From: Elizabethkingia sp. YR214
GTDB lineage: Bacteria; Bacteroidota; Bacteroidia; Flavobacteriales; Weeksellaceae
Length of the DNA: 64,000 nucleotides
Assembly (NCBI RefSeq): GCF_003058195.1
Contig: NZ_QBUH01000006.1
Location: forward strand, 248,001-312,000
Direction of reading: 5' to 3'
Below are positions 63,089 to 64,000 of the stretch, in pieces. The notes beneath the pieces were generated by a model, which saw nothing but the letters and a program-made list of their open reading frames with translations, ran no database searches and was not told where the DNA came from. The stretch's first letter is position 1. Each line of letters begins with the position of its first letter. Position numbers and translations under genes: made by a program.

Positions 63089-64000
63089 ATGAAAAAACTA
63101 AGTACACTACTACTCACACTTCCCGGTTTTTACTTTGCCCAGTTAGCTTCTGGAATTGCTATACATGATACCCGAAGCACAGATAGTCCACCTTCTGAAT
63201 ACCGACATCAAATACAAGGAGATTTCAAATACAGAAGTACTGTAGGTGTCCCGGGAGAAGGTTTATATTCCGGAATGCTAACTATTGCTCCTTGGGGGGA
63301 TAATAGTGGAGATAAACATCATCAACTTAATTTCAACAACGGAGGTATTTTCTATAGAGCCGGCCTTCCGGAAGGACAATGGGAAGGATGGAAGCAATTG
63401 TTAACTACTAATTCTAATGGAAACGTTGGTATTGGCACCACTAATCCATCAACTAATTTAGAAATTGCATCACCCAATGGAGCCACTCTTTCATTAACCA
63501 CAGATAAAACCAGCGCAAAGCAAGAAAATCCATTATATCCAAAAATTGATTTCTTAGGCTATGCCAACTGGCCAAAAGCAAGAATAGCCGCTACTGAGCA
63601 ATCATATGACACACATGGCTCAAAGCTCTCATTTTTTGTCAATGATGGTACTGGTGCTACAAGTCTAAAAGAAATGATGACTATTAATCAGGACAGCAAG
63701 GTTGGGATTGGAACAGCCAGTCCATCTACAAAACTTGATGTTTCAGGGATAATCCGAAGTTCTATTGCTAATGATGAGGGCGGAACTATAGATATACATA
63801 ACTCGACTAAAATTGGTTCAAATGCCTATGTATGGAGAATTTATAATATGACGGGAAACTATGGCAACTCTTTACAATTTTGGACTTACTCATTGGATGG
63901 TAATAATAATAGTGCTAAGCTTAAACTCAATGACAATGGAGACATTGCCATGTATGGCAAACTCGAAGCCAAGGAAATTAAAGTTACCACTACCCCAACA
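63089..64000 (+). CDS. Secreted tail-fibre-like protein, 5' part
   Basis: An open frame from ATG 63089 to the window edge (304 codons) with signal peptide LSTLLLTLPGFYFAQ. It has the repeated pattern NVGIGTTNPSTNLEIA and KVGIGTASPSTKLDVSG, typical of phage tail-fibre and Bacteroidetes surface proteins, and reaches LEAKEIKVTTTPT at the edge, which in this family is followed by a short region with a C-terminal coiled coil. The signal peptide argues for a cell-exported protein and against a phage structural protein. The real end lies outside the window. It has the second copy of the shared promoter element. Confidence 0.85.
   Translation, partial: MKKLSTLLLTLPGFYFAQLASGIAIHDTRSTDSPPSEYRHQIQGDFKYRSTVGVPGEGLYSGMLTIAPWGDNSGDKHHQLNFNNGGIFYRAGLPEGQWEGWKQLLTTNSNGNVGIGTTNPSTNLEIASPNGATLSLTTDKTSAKQENPLYPKIDFLGYANWPKARIAATEQSYDTHGSKLSFFVNDGTGATSLKEMMTINQDSKVGIGTASPSTKLDVSGIIRSSIANDEGGTIDIHNSTKIGSNAYVWRIYNMTGNYGNSLQFWTYSLDGNNNSAKLKLNDNGDIAMYGKLEAKEIKVTTTPT

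Noticed and set aside
61065-64000. Prophage remnant
   Set aside because: There is an endolysin-like enzyme and a fibre-like protein, but no integrase, capsid, terminase or att-site repeats, and the fibre-like protein has a signal peptide.

Overview
The window looks like chromosomal DNA from a flavobacterium of the Weeksellaceae, most likely Elizabethkingia. The evidence is low GC, Bacteroidetes promoter elements (TAnnTTTG near -7), many lipoproteins with a Cys lipobox, a TamL/TamB pair, TPR-AraC regulators and a 646-residue oleate hydratase. That enzyme matches, from memory, the structurally characterised Elizabethkingia meningoseptica protein, including E122 and Y241. No tRNA, rRNA, IS element, CRISPR array or clear prophage was seen. 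Both window ends cut genes.

Layout. 1-1.8 kb: end of a HAD phosphatase gene, a NudK-like Nudix hydrolase and an NTF2-like gene broken by an in-frame stop. 1.8-6.6 kb: a TetR-centred acyl-CoA module (FadI-like thiolase; tetR, acetyl-CoA acetyltransferase, lipoamide dehydrogenase) with three matching palindromic operators. 6.7-9.2 kb: DHFR-like protein, Ada and a methyltransferase. 9.2-14.7 kb: two AraC-type regulators around a 71-residue small-protein gene and a FISUMP-like lipoprotein gene. 15.1-20.9 kb: a complete RND efflux operon. 21-28 kb: mixed metabolic genes, including a fluoride riboswitch directly in front of a CLC-type transporter.

28.8-36.1 kb: yihY, tamL and tamB in one transcript (outer-membrane biogenesis). 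36.3-42.4 kb: a porin, a DASS dicarboxylate symporter and sdhCAB in one direction, which reads as outer-membrane entry, uptake and oxidation of C4-dicarboxylates. 42.4-43.1 kb: a structured intergenic region. 43-49.5 kb: a DUF3472-type lipoprotein, then an AraC regulator, oleate hydratase, a 3-hydroxyacyl-CoA dehydrogenase-like protein and a monoacylglycerol-lipase-like hydrolase, suggesting a lipid-derived fatty acid pathway. 49.5-51.3 kb: a LytS/LytTR two-component system. 52.6-56.3 kb: ECF sigma factor, zinc-finger anti-sigma, DUF417/RclC-like protein, MsrAB and a double spondin-domain lipoprotein, probably an envelope oxidant-stress operon. 56.4-59.9 kb: a PepSY protein, a small membrane protein and a TonB-dependent siderophore receptor. 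61-64 kb: an M15 peptidase, a patatin phospholipase and a tail-fibre-like secreted protein; the first and third share an unusual palindrome-plus-promoter element with identical spacing.

Most interesting for follow-up: the shared promoter element at 61.0 and 63.0 kb, the oleate hydratase cluster with its tandem upstream repeats, the TetR operator trio, the small-protein/lipoprotein locus with a 34-bp palindrome, and the sigma-controlled MsrAB/spondin operon.
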